From NCBI RefSeq assembly GCF_963583255.1, contig NC_084808.1, positions 29,432,404-29,496,403 of the forward strand: DNA of 64,000 nucleotides. Reading direction: 5' to 3'. This DNA comes from Pyrus communis (Eukaryota; Streptophyta; Magnoliopsida; Rosales; Rosaceae). The notes beneath the pieces are model-generated. The model worked only from the letters and a program-made list of their open reading frames with translations. It made no database searches and was not told where the DNA came from. Positions 44,106-56,843 of this stretch are shown here, piece after piece (positions within the stretch are counted from its first letter, which is position 1; each line of letters opens with the position of its first letter). A program made the translations under genes and the position numbers.

Positions 44106-44319
44106 AGGGCTGATTTGGTATTGTTGTAATTTGAAAAAAAAAAATTCGCTTATGCTGTGCTGTGAGAATAAATTCATTTTTGCTGCTTCACGTTTTCAGT
44201 TTTTTTAACCAAAAACTGTGAAAATAAGTTGTTTTTAAGTGTTTACCAAACACTTTTTTTAGCTCAGCTTTTTTTGATACCCACTTTTTATAAAAGCACC
44301 TCAGTATCAAACCAGTACT
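44106..44319. repeat. hAT-like MITE
   Basis: The left end agggctgatttggtattgtt and the inverted right end agtactggtttgatactgag are imperfect inverted repeats. The interior is T/A-rich with tttttaagtgtttaccaaac. No target duplication was resolved. It has the size and composition of hAT MITEs common in dicots. Confidence 0.5.
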
Positions 44320-45289
44320 TAATAGCCACAAATTGTTGAAGAAAAATTACAAACTTTTCAGTTTTCTTTTCCAAAATAGTCACTATAAACAACTGAATTT
44401 ATCTATTTTAATTGAAAGTTTTAATCAAAATGTTTATTGTATCTCTAAAGCATATGTTAAATTTTAGATGAGGATGTTACTGTCATATTTGACATAAATA
44501 TCTTTTCAATCGAAATGTTATGTGCTGACTGAACTTGAAGTGTTTGTGGTTAGGAGTTAAATTTACTTTTGATTAGTTTAATAGTGATACCCTTTTTTTA
44601 CTAGTATTTTAATAAATAAAAAATTTGTTTCAAGAAATTATTTAATAAATATAACCATTCAAAGTTCTACGTTGATAAAAAAAAATATATTTCATAATTA
44701 AATTGGAGAAACATAAGACTTCAGATTTATCATACTGAGTTATCAATTATAATTCGTGCTAAAAATCCCATCAGTTTCAATTAGGTCATTTCTTCAAATA
44801 ACGATTGTTTGCCAAACTGAGCAGAAATCGGTGAAAGCATTCAAACTTAATAGCGGAGTGGCGCACGTACATTCATGTTCCACTGCATATATGCTACATT
44901 ATGTAACTAAATTATGTTATGCGGTAGTCCACTTGCTAGAAATAGACATAAAATATAAGCAATGTTTTTTAGCACTAGTGAGTCACACGATGATGATAAG
45001 AGAGAGATTGAAATGCCTATGACAAAACTGCTAACGGGTCTCATTTAAAATAAAAAAATTCAATAATGCATGAGGTGATTCCCGATTTCACATAAAATAA
45101 TGAACAGAATAAGTGCGCGATGGATTGGGAAGTACTACCAAATCAGAATTATATACAATAACTGAAAATATATTATACATTAAGAAAAATATGAAGAAGA
45201 CACTTTTAAAATATGATTATTTATGGACTCTTTGACACTGAAGAAAATTGAGATTTCACCATGAAATCAATTAGCATTATAAGGAGTAG

Positions 45290-45365
45290 CCTAACTACTT
45301 ATAAGCACATGAATGGTATTTCCTCTCATTAATGTGAGAGTCATTCTTAACATACTTTTTTATAA
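45290..45365 (-). mobile_element. LTR fragment of the TRIM-like family
   Basis: The minus strand reads gaatgactctcacattaatg and then catgtgcttataagtagtta, matching the LTR block order of the copies at 15600-15790 and 21885-22165. Only a fragment is present. Confidence 0.4.
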
Positions 45366-45561
45366 TATTAGCACGAGAATTGACGTTAAAGAGAGTCTTC
45401 TTAACATTTTCCTTAGATTAATTGACTGAAACAGCACTTGGATCGATAGGTTTCTTATGTTTTAGAGTGGCAAAATATAAAACAAATATGACTCGGACAA
45501 TAAATAAATTAAAGAGAGGAGTCATTAATATTACGATTTAATGTAGGAAATTGTTATTGGT

Positions 45562-45650
45562 GCTTCAAAAATCTTATTCTACATTCTAAAATTTCTATAT
45601 TTAGAAAGAAAAATACACTTGTGAGGAATATAAAATGAAAATTTTGAAAT
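45562..45650. repeat. Hairpin MITE, copy B
   Basis: It begins cttcaaaaatcttattctac and ends aaaatgaaaattttgaaat. It aligns with the reverse complement of the element at 1456-1561, including the interior ggaaagaaaaatacact-like block. The ends are less perfect inverted repeats than in copy A. Confidence 0.6.
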
Positions 45651-46173
45651 GTTAATAATACTTCTCTTAATATATTCTACACAATAATTTTGTATTTATT
45701 GCGCGGCTTAACCTAAATCTCCACCGGAAAGGTAGGCATAAAAGTATGCACGTATCAAAATTATGAGAGAAAAAAGATTAAACAAAGTGCAATAGCATAT
45801 ATATCGTCGCATCATTAAAATATGCCAATGTGCATGAGTTGATGTTTGGAGAGAGAGAGAGAAACCGAGGGCGATCTGGCGATACAAATCCTAGCTAATT
45901 TTCTCTCCGTTCCACCTACTACGCCCAGTCAGCCAGTGAGAAGGAGGCAGTACGTCTACAAATTTCAGTCTCAGAAGAGAAACACAGAGAGACGGAGGAG
46001 AGAGAGCGCTTTCCGACGGCGATCGGCGATCAGCTGCTCTGTTGATAAGTTGTTCTAAGTTAGAGGCAAACATTGATACATTGAGGAATATTGATCGAGG
46101 AGGAGGACGACGACGATCTCTCTGGGCCGCTCTGATTAATTTCTCCGAGAATTCAATCGAGAGAGATTTTGAG

Positions 46174-49100
46174 ATGGAGGAGCAGACCGCACAGGTACTC
46201 TTCTTCTCGATTCTTCTACTCTTTCCAATTATACACTTTCCTTCAAAAAAAATTCATTTAAAACTGGAAATTTGTTATGACTCGGTGTTTACGTTCGTAC
46301 GTGGAGCTTATTGTTCTATGACTTAAGTCTCGGTTTACAGATATAATGTTGAAATTTTCCTCTGCCTTAATTTCCAAATTGTTTTCATTTATATATCGAT
46401 TTTATTCAAATTACAGATACAATTAAGATGAACTGATAATCTCCATGTTTTAATTCTTTTTGTAATTTTCTAGTTTTTATGTTCTCTCTTCTTGTTGGAC
46501 TCCAATATTTGTCGTAATCGAACTTGTTCATTCTAATTACTAATTACTAATTCGATTTAAAAACCGGTTAACCATCCATAAATTCCAGTTTCACTTTCAC
46601 TTCTGAATGCATTTTCAGATGCGGTGAAGTCGTATTTCTTTTAACTTATAAATGAATACTGACATCCAAATCAAGCAACAGTGTTACATGATATATCAGA
46701 AAATAACCTTATTGCAACATGACATTAATGGTACTGAAGTGACACGTTATATGTTGTCTTTTTGTGCATTTGCTGCTGTACATCAACTCTGTAGCTCTTG
46801 GATGTCTACGTTATTGGAAATTTGAATTTCTTAAAACTTAAAAAACCAAACTGCGCTGACTAGCAAAGAGTATCTCAAATGTTTGTAATTAAAATTTGTT
46901 ATTAGCATCTAATCTGTAATTAATCACCTTCCTGGTTCATGCAATGAAGAACTCTGCAGAATATTGGTAAGTACAGCTATCTAACAAATTGTAAATATAA
47001 AAACAAATTGTAAATATACATATACATATACACACATATATATATATATTTTATATAAAGGTTGATAGCAATTATTGAAGCCACAAGTCATCAACTTCCA
47101 CCATGCTAACTGACAAGCTTCATTCAACTCACGGACTCAATAGTTCTTGGTATATGCATGAACATTTATGCTTTTTAAATGGGACTCTTGTGAAAGTGAC
47201 TTAAAATAACTACAATTATTTTTGGTGAAGATGTTTTGGAAACCAATCTTCAGTAAAAATGCAAGTTAATCATGGAGAATCACTGAAGTGTTTTTGAAAC
47301 TCAAAAATATTTTCTCTAAAAACACTTTCAGTTAGTTTAAATATACTTCTAAACGAGCCATTAACAAACTATTTAATTTTGCTTTTGCCTTGGAGTATCA
47401 TATACATTTTCACTTAATACGAGCAAACAACTAAACAGGCATATCAGAAACGCAGTAGGTTGTCTGCCATCGTAAAAATATACCCCATTATTATAAGTAA
47501 TTTTTGGGATTTTTAGGTGCATGTGGTTCCATGATTGCCTATTAGTTTTATTAATTCAAAAGATTATTAATTAAGCTTAATTAGCATGAGTAATTTTTGT
47601 ATAGTTTTTCTTGCCTCGGGTTCGTCACATCACATGGGAGACCATGGGAGTGGTCCAAGAATTAGATAAAAATTAGGAGTAGGAAATTTGTATTCATCCA
47701 ATTTCATTTGGCTCTGTATTTAGTCCTAATAATTTGTTTTCTTTTATCAACTTGTTTAAGTTTGCCACTTAGTACTACGATCTAGTGATATTCTTATTCA
47801 TTTGTAAGTGAGAGGTCTTAGTTCGATTCTCATCAAAAGCGAGTTTGAACTACATTATTGCTAGTCTATAGTGAAGCTAAGCCCCACCCCATCCCTTTTA
47901 GTATAAATAATATGTTTGTTCAACAAATAAAATAAAAATCAGGGCAAGTTTATTTGGAACTGGCTACGTACTACATAGGTGTCATATTTAATAAAGAAAA
48001 TATAAATAATACCCCAATAATGTTACTCTTCTGACATTGCCTAGCTCACTGCTTTAGTGTTTGTCTGTTGTTTCTCAGGTACTTGTAATCCTTCCTTGGT
48101 GGCCAAATGCCACATCTTTCTAGCAACTGTCAGTCAACAACAAAAGAAAAGATGAAATTACCGTCTAGATATATAAATGATAAAAATCTTTTAAGCAATT
48201 GGTATTAACTTATCTGCAGATGCATTATCAATCATGCTCGAAGTAAACAAGTTTTCGAGCTCCATGTTATTGATCTGCATCCTGTTATTCCTGCCCAAAT
48301 TCGAGCAGTGTCCGTAGACTATTGGACCTTGTATGGGATTGTGAATGTCTGTTGTTAAAAGTTGTCGATAAAATTTGTATCGATGCATTGTACGTAGGTC
48401 ACTGATTATATCTCATCGACAGATTATTTATGCATCCATTAATGCACTGATATTATTTATTCAATTCAACGACAGACTGATACAACTGCTTCAGATAGAA
48501 CTCATACCGTCGTGTTGGATATTGAGAGCCTTACACAACTCTCAGATAGAAGCTCCGGAAGCCCCAAAATGACAGTAAGTAGCAGTGTCGTTGTTGTCAA
48601 TCTTGAAAGTACTCCTCACATGGCATGCACACAAATTAATCAGCAAACTTTCTCATGCTTTTCTATTACACTATTTTTTTTTACTGTAGAGAGCACTCTC
48701 AAGAAAATGGTCTTATCGAGCAGAGAGATTGATTACTACTGACGAGGAGGACACGGATGAGCCACCAAAGAAACTTCTAGTGAAAGGTATAATATAGTCA
48801 TCTAGCTAGCTTTCTATGAAGTTTCAAAGGGTAGTTTGCAATCTTACTGAAAAGTTAATGTCATCTTTTACTCTAATGGGTTGGTGTCAACATTCAACAT
48901 CATCGATCACCTTGGCATAGATTGCAATTTGAACTTTATCTATGTTATCCTTGATAGTGAACTCTCAGTCGGAGCCGTTGAAGCAGTCATTGATCACCGC
49001 AAAATCTATTGGGTCAAGCTCAACTGCGCTTACAGGCACTAATCGGTTTATGGCCATCAACCCTCGGAAGATCCTTTTTATATTTGCAACTGTGTAAGCC

Positions 49101-49284
49101 CTCGATTTCTTTCTTCAATAAATATGAATCCTCTACCATGTCTTTTTATATGTACTACTCTGGTAACAAATACGAGCGAAGAGATTTACGTGAAGTGATT
49201 GTTGGCTTCTTCTTCTTGATCAGGTCCAGTATGGGTACATTAATCCTCATATACTTCACACTGGCTATCAATAGAACAGTTTGA
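46174..49284 (+). CDS. Small uncharacterised plant protein with a C-terminal membrane span
   Basis: Five exons, 46174..46194, 48476..48574, 48690..48786, 48958..49093 and 49224..49284, in phase, give 137 residues. The first exon codes only MEEQTAQ. The middle contains VVLDIESLTQLSD, RALSRKWSYRAERLI and a charged DEEDTDEPPKK stretch. Then comes a Ser/Thr-rich segment, NRFMAINPRKILFIFATV, and a single hydrophobic span to the end (SSMGTLILIYFTLAI). There is no signal peptide, so a tail-anchored membrane protein facing the cytosol is likely. I believe it belongs to a conserved plant family without assigned function, but cannot name a domain. Exon placement is supported by five consistent GT-AG junctions. 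Intron 1 is 2.3 kb and contains a SINE-like insert. I assign no biochemical role. Confidence 0.7.
47765..47930 (+). mobile_element. tRNA-derived SINE-like sequence in intron 1
   Basis: It contains an A-box-like tctagtgatattc (about 47781) and a B-box-like ttagttcgattctc (about 47819), spaced as in tRNA-derived polymerase III promoters. The body then reads gaactacattattgctagtc, ending in a T/A-rich tail. No target duplication was found, so the ends are approximate. The insert is in the sense orientation of the host gene. Confidence 0.55.
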
Positions 49285-51836
49285 CAGACCATGGATGGAA
49301 TGGGGCTAGCGTAGCATAGACGGGCACATGATCAAATCAAAGCGTATTCACTCTCTCCGATTTTAATTTGCTTGGTAGCTGTGCTGCTGGGGATAACTAC
49401 TCCATTCATGAATCCTCCATGCTGCAGTCTCAGTCTTTGTCTAACGGTTGATCTCTCTTCTCTTCTCACTCTGCCAGTTGAGATCAAATACATATAATTG
49501 TTAAATGATCCAGCGTTTTCAGCTGCACCAACTCTGTCAGTTGGTGTCAGCGCAGCTACTTGATTGAGTTACCGTCTCGTCCGGTTAATTTTTTGTGCTG
49601 CTTCTTGCTTCCAAAGCAACCCTGTTCTATGCATCAAAAATCCACCAGGGACTTACCCCCGTGGTTTTTTTTATTTTATTTTTTTTAACTCAAGGTTAAC
49701 GTGCATGTAGTTGATTAGGGTGTTTTTACACCACTTCAAATTAAGCATCAAATAGCAGGCTTTTAGGCACCTCTCCGAAATAATCGTTGTACTATCGACA
49801 TTCAGTTTTGTACCGAATGCTTAGTTACGTCTTGAGAAATATAGATTATTATCGTTGCATGTTGACGTGCATTATAGTTATAGGAATGGGCTGCACAAAT
49901 TTGAGGGGATGAGGAATTTAAATTCAGAAAGTAACTACTAAATATTTGCTTATGCACGTTACGTCTTGTGTTCAATTTTCATTGAGGCTTTAGCTCAATT
50001 TTGTTTTTCAATTTTCACTACATATTCCCGCAAAATTATTAGTTGACAGTACATTGGCCTTTTACATTTTTAGTGGGCCGGTCCAGATTCCTTAACAAGA
50101 GCTTTGGATCTTGTTTTTTTTTTTAATTTTTTTAATTATTATGAAAATGGTCTTAGGCCCGTTTTAAAAACATTCTGGGTGTTTTGGTTGGATTTGTAGA
50201 GATTGACTTTATAGAACGAGTTTATTGTTATGTGATTTTCGGTATTGCAATATATAAGTTTTAATACATAATATTATTGGACGGGATGTTATGTTGACAA
50301 TAAATTAGTTCTATATAAGTTGCTATCACAATAAATTAGTTCTATGTAAGTTGCTTAGGGATAGGAAGTGAAAACAAACCGTTTATTATTTGCATTCAAT
50401 GGTTGAATTATTAGGGAATAAAAAAATAGATTGATGAATTAACAACTACAATTAATTAAATGCTCTTTTTCACAAAAAAAAAAAAAAAAAAAAAAAAAAC
50501 TACAATTAATTAAATTGAGATCGTGCATAAAATTGTGAGGATTAAGTGTGTTGGATTTCCGAGGTTTTCATTCCATAGATTAAATAAACAACTTGTTGAG
50601 TCTTCTCGGTCTCTTAAGAAGGAAAAATAGTTTTGATTATGTTTCTGAAAACGCTATTCTTATCTAAACTAAACTAAAACACACGAGGAGATACGAACTC
50701 AAATATACACAGAGAGTACACTATTACTGATCAATATAACTAAGTCCACGTCTGCGTAGTTCTGAGTTAGATTAATCTTGAGTTCGAACTGTATTGCGGC
50801 AAGAGAATTAAAAACCAATTAAAAGAAAAAAGTTAATGAGAAAAAAGTGGAAAGGAAAGGTGGAGAGTCCACAATAATTGGCATCAAATGCTTATGGGGA
50901 TTCGCACTGTTGCTGAATTCCAAGATCTGCAACTAGAAATTAATTTATCCAACATTACAATAAAAAAAATTAAAAAAAAAAAAAAAAAAACAATTAAAGC
51001 CTTCAACTTTTTGTTGCCCCCGTTCTTCTTAGCTTCCACATTGGCCGAGCGCCAGGCCCCCGAGCTATCTCTCTGTCTGTCTTGCTAGGTAAAAGAGAAA
51101 ACAAACGAACGAACCAGAAGATTAAATTAAATAATCCCAAAAAAGCTTTTGGAAAAAAGAAAATAAAAAAGGGAAAGTAGCAGAGCAGCAGAGAGAGAAA
51201 GACAGAGAGATCACTGCTAGTGGTGCTACTACTGCCCGGAAAAGAAATCTAAAAAAAGGAAAATAAATAAAAAATGAATGGAAAGGAAGGGAGGGCCAAT
51301 TAGGGCTCCGTCGGAAAGTTGAACCCCAAAAAGGTAAGGCCCCTGTCAAGCTTTTCTCTCTCTAAGCACCACACGTACCCACTTGGTGCTCTCTCTCTCA
51401 CTGCTTTCCATTATCTGCCATTTGTGAGCTACACGACGGATGCAAGTGCTTTCAACAATTTTTCCGGGTTTCTGTTACTATTGACTGCTCAGCTTCTTCT
51501 TCTTCTTGTGGGTATTTCTCTTGCTTCTCGAGCTTTCGAGGTAGTCAAAATTTGAGGGGTTTTGCATTTTTGGGGATTTTGTTCGAATTTTTGGGGATTT
51601 AGGTATCGCGTTTGCAGGTTAAAGTTGCTATTTTTTGCTGAAATTTGAGGTTTTTTGTCACCAGTTATGGCGGCTTGTTGCAGCTTGATTGGGCTTGCTG
51701 CAATCGTCGTTGAGCCGTGGAATCTAGGGTTTTGATAATTGAGCAGCCCCAAAACAGAGTTTTTGGTAACAAGAAGGAAAGCGTTGGCTTTACGCGATAT
51801 GGAATTTCAATTCCTTCAGAAATATAGTGCGTTGAT
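49285..51836. other. Spacer between the small membrane protein and DUF3755 genes
   Basis: 49285-49650 is probably 3' untranslated region. An AT-rich stretch follows, with a tiny retroposon at 50444-50515 and poly(A)/AAAT-rich runs near 50965-50990. 51170-51836 is likely promoter and leader of the next gene, with GA runs near 51190-51210 and CT runs near 51355 and 51392. No other gene is supported. Confidence 0.4.
50444..50515 (+). mobile_element. Minute retroposon with perfect 18-bp target duplication
   Basis: The direct repeat aactacaattaattaaat occurs at 50444-50461 and 50498-50515. Between them are only gctctttttcac and about 24 A. This is the pattern of target-primed reverse transcription stopped almost at once, leaving a tail and a few template bases. 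The perfect duplication suggests a recent event. Confidence 0.65.
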
Positions 51837-54463
51837 TTGGATTGCGTAGCTGATTTGTGTGCTCCCCGACTAGGACTGGGATTTCATCGTACAAGTTGTG
51901 AGGAAATGGCGATGGAGTCGAACACAGGATATCTCCGCGACGAAGCTTTTGGCTACGGTTTGAACCGACACGCTATATCGTTTCAGTCCGGGGCCATACA
52001 CAGCAGCTCGGAGATGATTCCGATGGGGAATTACTTTGCTACGGACGGGGGCATGATGCTTTCGTCGATTTCAGGCATAGTTAACAACAATCCTGTAATT
52101 AGTCAGGCTGGGAATTCATCAGGTTCTCTGCTTCTCGATTCGGTCCCCGGGCTCAAGCATGACACAGGCTTGGCTGTCGAGTGGTCTGTGGAGGAACAGT
52201 ACAACTTGACGGAGGGCCTTATCAAGTAGGTCATTCGGAACCTTATCTCTTGTTAAATTCGTTTTCGTTCATGTACTTCTGTGTTTAAGTGCCACAGTTA
52301 TGTATACTTGCCTATTAATTTGATATTCATGTTGCTAAACTACCTCTAGTTACGATTCACTGAATGTTGTGATGAAGCTTCTGATGTTTGCAATATGTCT
52401 AACTGTAACAAACTGCAAATCTTTTGGTCCGTCTAATATAACCATAACATATGTTTCCTTGGACTTAAACAATCAACTTCTTAACCATTAGCTTCTTAAG
52501 CCATTACTTTATGTCTATGGCCTCCTGTTGTGCTTTAAATATTTTGGGGTCCATCACGCATTGCCATTATTATCAGCTTTTCGCATTCCTGCAGTAGAAA
52601 ACTTGAATTGGTATGGTTATGCTCTAAATAGCCTTGTTGTTTCACATATCTTCTCGCTATGATGTGAATCTATTTTCTTTCATTTTACTTTATGTTGCCT
52701 AGTTGCTGTCCTATTATGTGTGTTTGGAAGTTTATCATATTTATGCCATTTATTTTCTGGTTGTAGATATGCTGATGAACCAAGTATTATGAAATACATA
52801 AAGATCGCGGCAATGATACGTGATAAAACTGTGCGTGATGTTGCTTTGAGGTGTAGGTGGATGACTGTAAGCTCTTTACTTTTCCTAATGATGTATTTTT
52901 ACTTTTGTTCATTACTTTAGATTTGATCCTTAGATTTTTCGGTTGAGTTAGAACTACTTTTGAAATGTTTTGCAGAGAAAGCGTAGGAAACCTGAAGAAC
53001 ATAGTATGGGAAAGAAGGGGAACATTAGGAAGGTATGTTTGTGAAATTTGTATGAACTGTCTGACATTGGTTTTGGCTCGAACTTCTCATTTTTTATCAT
53101 GAAGATTTTTTCAGTTCAAGACTTACTGGAAATAATAATAATGTGTTGACTCCTTCCCCTGAGTTTAAACATTACTATATATTCCCACTGTAATCATTGT
53201 TGGACATGAAAATTTGAGATCCCATGATGTATCGGTGACTTTTGGTGTCCTAAGATGTAACACAATTAATGGGATTTTTGTTTTAATTAATTGAACCAAT
53301 GAATGTCTTTAGGATCTAATGTTGATTGAAGAACCAGTATTCTAAAGATCATGCTTCTTCAGGATAAACTCGTGGAGTCGTCTTCAAAGACAAACATACA
53401 TTCAGCTGCACCACTGGACATGGCTGCATATTCTCATTCGGTGCACCATATGGACCAGAATGAGCGTTTGCAGTATGAAGGTTCGAGATACTGGCTTGTA
53501 TATTGTTACTTATGTCCATTTCCTTCAAAAATTTTACCGTGTGCATTTCATTTTTTTCCTTTCTTGCTATATTGTTACACGTTCCCTTCTTGAAGTTGTG
53601 CACATATACTACTTAATATATTTCATTTGGTAGTTTCATTGACGTATTTGTTCTTTGGTTGCTATCAGGATTAAGTGGCACATTCAAGCATCTATTGGAG
53701 CAAAATGCTCAAGCTTTCAGTCAAATTACATCTAATATTTCGTCATACAAGGTCAGTGCCTCCTGCCATCATAGTTATGTTGATTATTACACATCTAATT
53801 TGCATGCCATATTGTTCCACACGCTAACAGTTGAAGTCATCTGTCAAAAAGTAAAAAAGGGATGCCTGTTCTTGTTATGTTACTTTATGCAACTGATGCG
53901 TTGTGGCAGCAGCAGTACTGCGTGATGGTCTTCTTCTGGAATTTTATTTTTCCAATTGATCAGCATATATTGATGAATGAAATAATTTTCTACATATATT
54001 TACTCATTTATGATAAGCTTGACCTTGTTTGTTGTAGACATGGTATAATCCAAATCCACTATATATTATCGCTAAACGACAGCACTGCCTACCCCAAGCA
54101 TCTCTCTTTTCTGAGTTTGAATTTACCGGCATAAATTTTATCTGCATTTCGGATGAGCATATAATATCATTAACATTAGAAGCATGTGCTTTTTATCTCT
54201 TGCTTAAAAGTTTGTTTCTTTCATAAACAGTTGCAGGAAAACATTGACCTCTTCTACCGCACGAGGAACAATTTAAATGCCATCCTTAACAAGTACGTGC
54301 ATAGTTTCAACGTATATTACAAATAATGAGATTTGGTAAACTTTGACAATGCTATTTCATTTTTTGCAGCATGAGAGGTATGCCTGGCATAATGAGCCGA
54401 ATGCCGCCACTGCCACCCATTGATGAGGATCTTGATAATGGTATCTTGCGTAACGCAACTTAG
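51837..54463 (+). CDS. SANT/Myb-like nuclear protein with DUF3755 domain
   Basis: Seven exons: 51837..52225, 52767..52866, 52976..53032, 53363..53480, 53669..53751, 54231..54292 and 54370..54463, in phase, giving 300 residues. The in-frame Met at 51906 (MAMESN) is an alternative start giving 277 residues; the stretch before it is Cys-rich and looks less like protein. A Myb/SANT-like helix bundle runs from VEWSVEEQYNLTEGL to ALRCRWM, followed by a basic RKRRK nuclear-signal-like patch. The C-terminal GTFKHLLEQNAQAFSQI to NNLNAILNNMRGMPG is the DUF3755 region. The family is plant-specific, thought to be nuclear, and has no defined biochemical function. Downstream sequence to about 55250 looks like a 3' untranslated region that may itself be spliced near 54463. 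Confidence 0.85.
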
Positions 54464-55336
54464 GTATGTTCATGTGAAATGACTCATATTCTTGGTGAAT
54501 TAGCGTGACCCGGGCACTTGTGAAGGCGGGAGAGGGTGGAAAGTGTTTTCCAAATTGTTGTATAGCTGGATGATTGTGTACTCTTTGTTTATGCCTTTCG
54601 TAACTATTAATTCTAGACTATTTCAGCCTGTAATCTAATATGCATTTGATGAAAGTACTAGCTGTCAGTTCTGCATTTCTTTACTAAGAATTGTCGTCTC
54701 TTTTTTTCAACAGAGTTTGATTTTCTGTGCACCTTTCTTTTGTCTAATCGCTGCATGCCTTATGAGCTGAATACGAATAAATATGCCCGAATTTTTTTGA
54801 CATATTGAGTTGATTTCTATTTGTAATGACCAATTCAAGCAGCAAATCAAGGTCCTGAATCATGATGGACTGCCTCATTGTCCGAGCGCAAGGCGTACTA
54901 GTTGGGAAGCAGAGTTGCAAATATCCGACGAGGCCTACTCAGAGCCGCTCCAATTTGGCATTTGATCTTAGTGCTCCATCCATGGCTAGCTTCATTTGTT
55001 GTGTCTAAAATTATGTACCCTTCCATTTGTGCAGGAAATAAGCGATGTAGATACAGTTGGAGCTTCCAGCACTTATTTTTCACTCTTGTAAATTTCGATT
55101 TATAATTGCTAATTGTAACACATTACTTTTGCTTGGTACCCTGGTTTGGTTTGTGGGTTTGCTCATGAGGAACCCTGCTGAATTTCTATGCTGGAATTTT
55201 ATGGCGAGCAATGGATTTAAAACCGAAAAAAAACTAGATCTGACTCGAGGATAGAGCTATTTATTTACAGATGACATGAAATTTTTGTGCACCATAATGT
55301 ACAGATCAGTGTTTATAACCATCGACGGGATTATTT
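54464..55336. other. Converging 3' regions
   Basis: Probable 3' untranslated region of the DUF3755 gene on the plus strand, meeting that of the PsbQ-like gene on the minus strand. No additional gene is seen. Confidence 0.45.
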
Positions 55337-56615
55337 TTAAGACGCGAGAGCCATCACCTCCTGTAAAATGACAGCAACCTCATTGTATCGATCTTGGGTC
55401 AACGGCAGGCTTTGAATTTTCACCGCATGATCCAACTGGAAAACACATAACATATTGTCGTGTGAGAAAGTTAAATCGCATAGTAAAATCCTCGCATGCG
55501 TTTAGGGAGGTCTAAACGCAGTTGCAAACGGGTGGTTAAGTTAATTACACCTCTTCAATGGAGCAAAACAGTTTGTTGGCAAGTTCAGTGAGAGCTCTCT
55601 TCTGGTCCCTTGGTGAACGAGAGATCATCTGGTTAAGATCACAGTACAAGAACGTGGATTTGAGGCGGAGATCCCTTCCCATCAACTCCCACGAGTGATC
55701 GTCGTTCGTCAGATCGTTCCCGATTGACAGTAAATCGAAAGCACACTTCTTAATCCTGCAAGCACTTCCCTTTAATTGCATGTCCACCATTTTACCATGC
55801 CCTACAGCATACAAATTTTGACGTGAAACAAAAAAACCAATTAGAATAAATAAGAGCAAGTTTTCCTCATGAGAAAAGCATAAGCCTCAACTGAAAGTCG
55901 AAGCCTTTGTGCTTAAGAAAAGCAAAAGGGGAAATGATCCCATATTTTGTTCGCGAACTTTAGATTGAATAAATCAAAAGAGAATCGAAGGACATAAACA
56001 ATGGGCGGGAGTGCATAAGGAGAAAACGGGATTGTGAAAGTTACTCCCCAAACCAAATGGAGCGACTGTGACAAAAAAGATCATTTGTACTAAAAGCACT
56101 TTTGTCAAGGCATAAAGTTTTCTGATACAGAATGTGATTCTTTTACTACCATTCTAAAACCATATTCAGCACCATCAGATACTAGAAGTATTATTATTAA
56201 TCGAATAATAAAAGTTCTAATTCCTTTTATTAAAAGCACCTTTGAGCTAAACCAGCTGCTGGAAATTCGTAAGTTTGAACTCGGAAGCTCTCATATAATT
56301 CCGTCATGCAATTTGGAAATTTTCAAAGGAAAAAAAATGTTGGGAAACAATAGTATGGAAATGCAAAATAAAAATCAACCCCTCATCCCAGAGGAGCGTA
56401 TATCATCACATAATTAGAGCCACAAAACCCGGAAAAATAACGAATTAAACATACAAAATTCAAAGCAAAATAGAATTAATAATAAAGGAAAATTAAAATA
56501 AAAAATGGAACAAATTAAATTAGGGAAAAAAAAGAAAGCGAGAAGAAGGAGAGGGGAGAGAGAGGAGTTAGACGGAGTTACCTGAACGGTGTTCTGGAAA
56601 ACGAGGATATATCAT
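55337..56615 (-). CDS. Short PsbQ-like protein (PQL family)
   Basis: Minus-strand exons 56615..56582, 55801..55551 and 55435..55337 join in phase to 127 residues: MIYPRFPEHRSG, then MVDMQLKGSACRIKKCAF and, at the core, SWELMGRDLRLKSTFLYCDL, LTELANKLFCSIEELDHAVK and RYNEVAVILQEVMALAS. The RDLRLK, YCDLN and F..IEELD pattern is that of the four-helix PsbQ fold shared by photosystem II PsbQ and the PsbQ-like subunits of the chloroplast NDH complex. Those proteins carry bipartite transit peptides and work in the thylakoid lumen. Here no targeting sequence is seen, and the model starts just before the helical domain. Either an upstream targeting exon was missed (an acceptor-like AG directly precedes the Met) or this is a short member like PQL3, as I recall that group. 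Confidence 0.7.
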
Positions 56616-56810
56616 CTGTTGCCTCCTGTAGTCACTGCTGCTTCAACAGAGAGAAAAGCATAAATAAAATTAATTAAATAACTACTTTTTGAGGCAAGAA
56701 ATTTCAACTAAAAAGTTTGTTTTAATCGTGCAAAATTATTCATCTAAAAATATTTTAAGAAAGAGAAATAAAGGTGGGGACTGCGATGGTGGTGGGTTTT
56801 GTATTAAATA

Positions 56811-56832
<22 letters not shown>
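56811..56832. repeat. AT microsatellite
   Basis: About eleven AT units followed by a T run, upstream of the PsbQ-like gene. Confidence 0.7.

Positions 56833-56843
<11 letters not shown>

Larger units (their letters stand above)
44099..46173. other. Repeat-bearing spacer before the small membrane protein gene
   Basis: Contains a MITE at 44106-44319, a TRIM fragment at about 45290-45365 and the hairpin MITE copy B at 45562-45650. 45850-46173, with GA runs and mixed purine-rich sequence, is probably the 5' leader of the gene starting at 46174. Nothing else is recognised. Confidence 0.4.
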
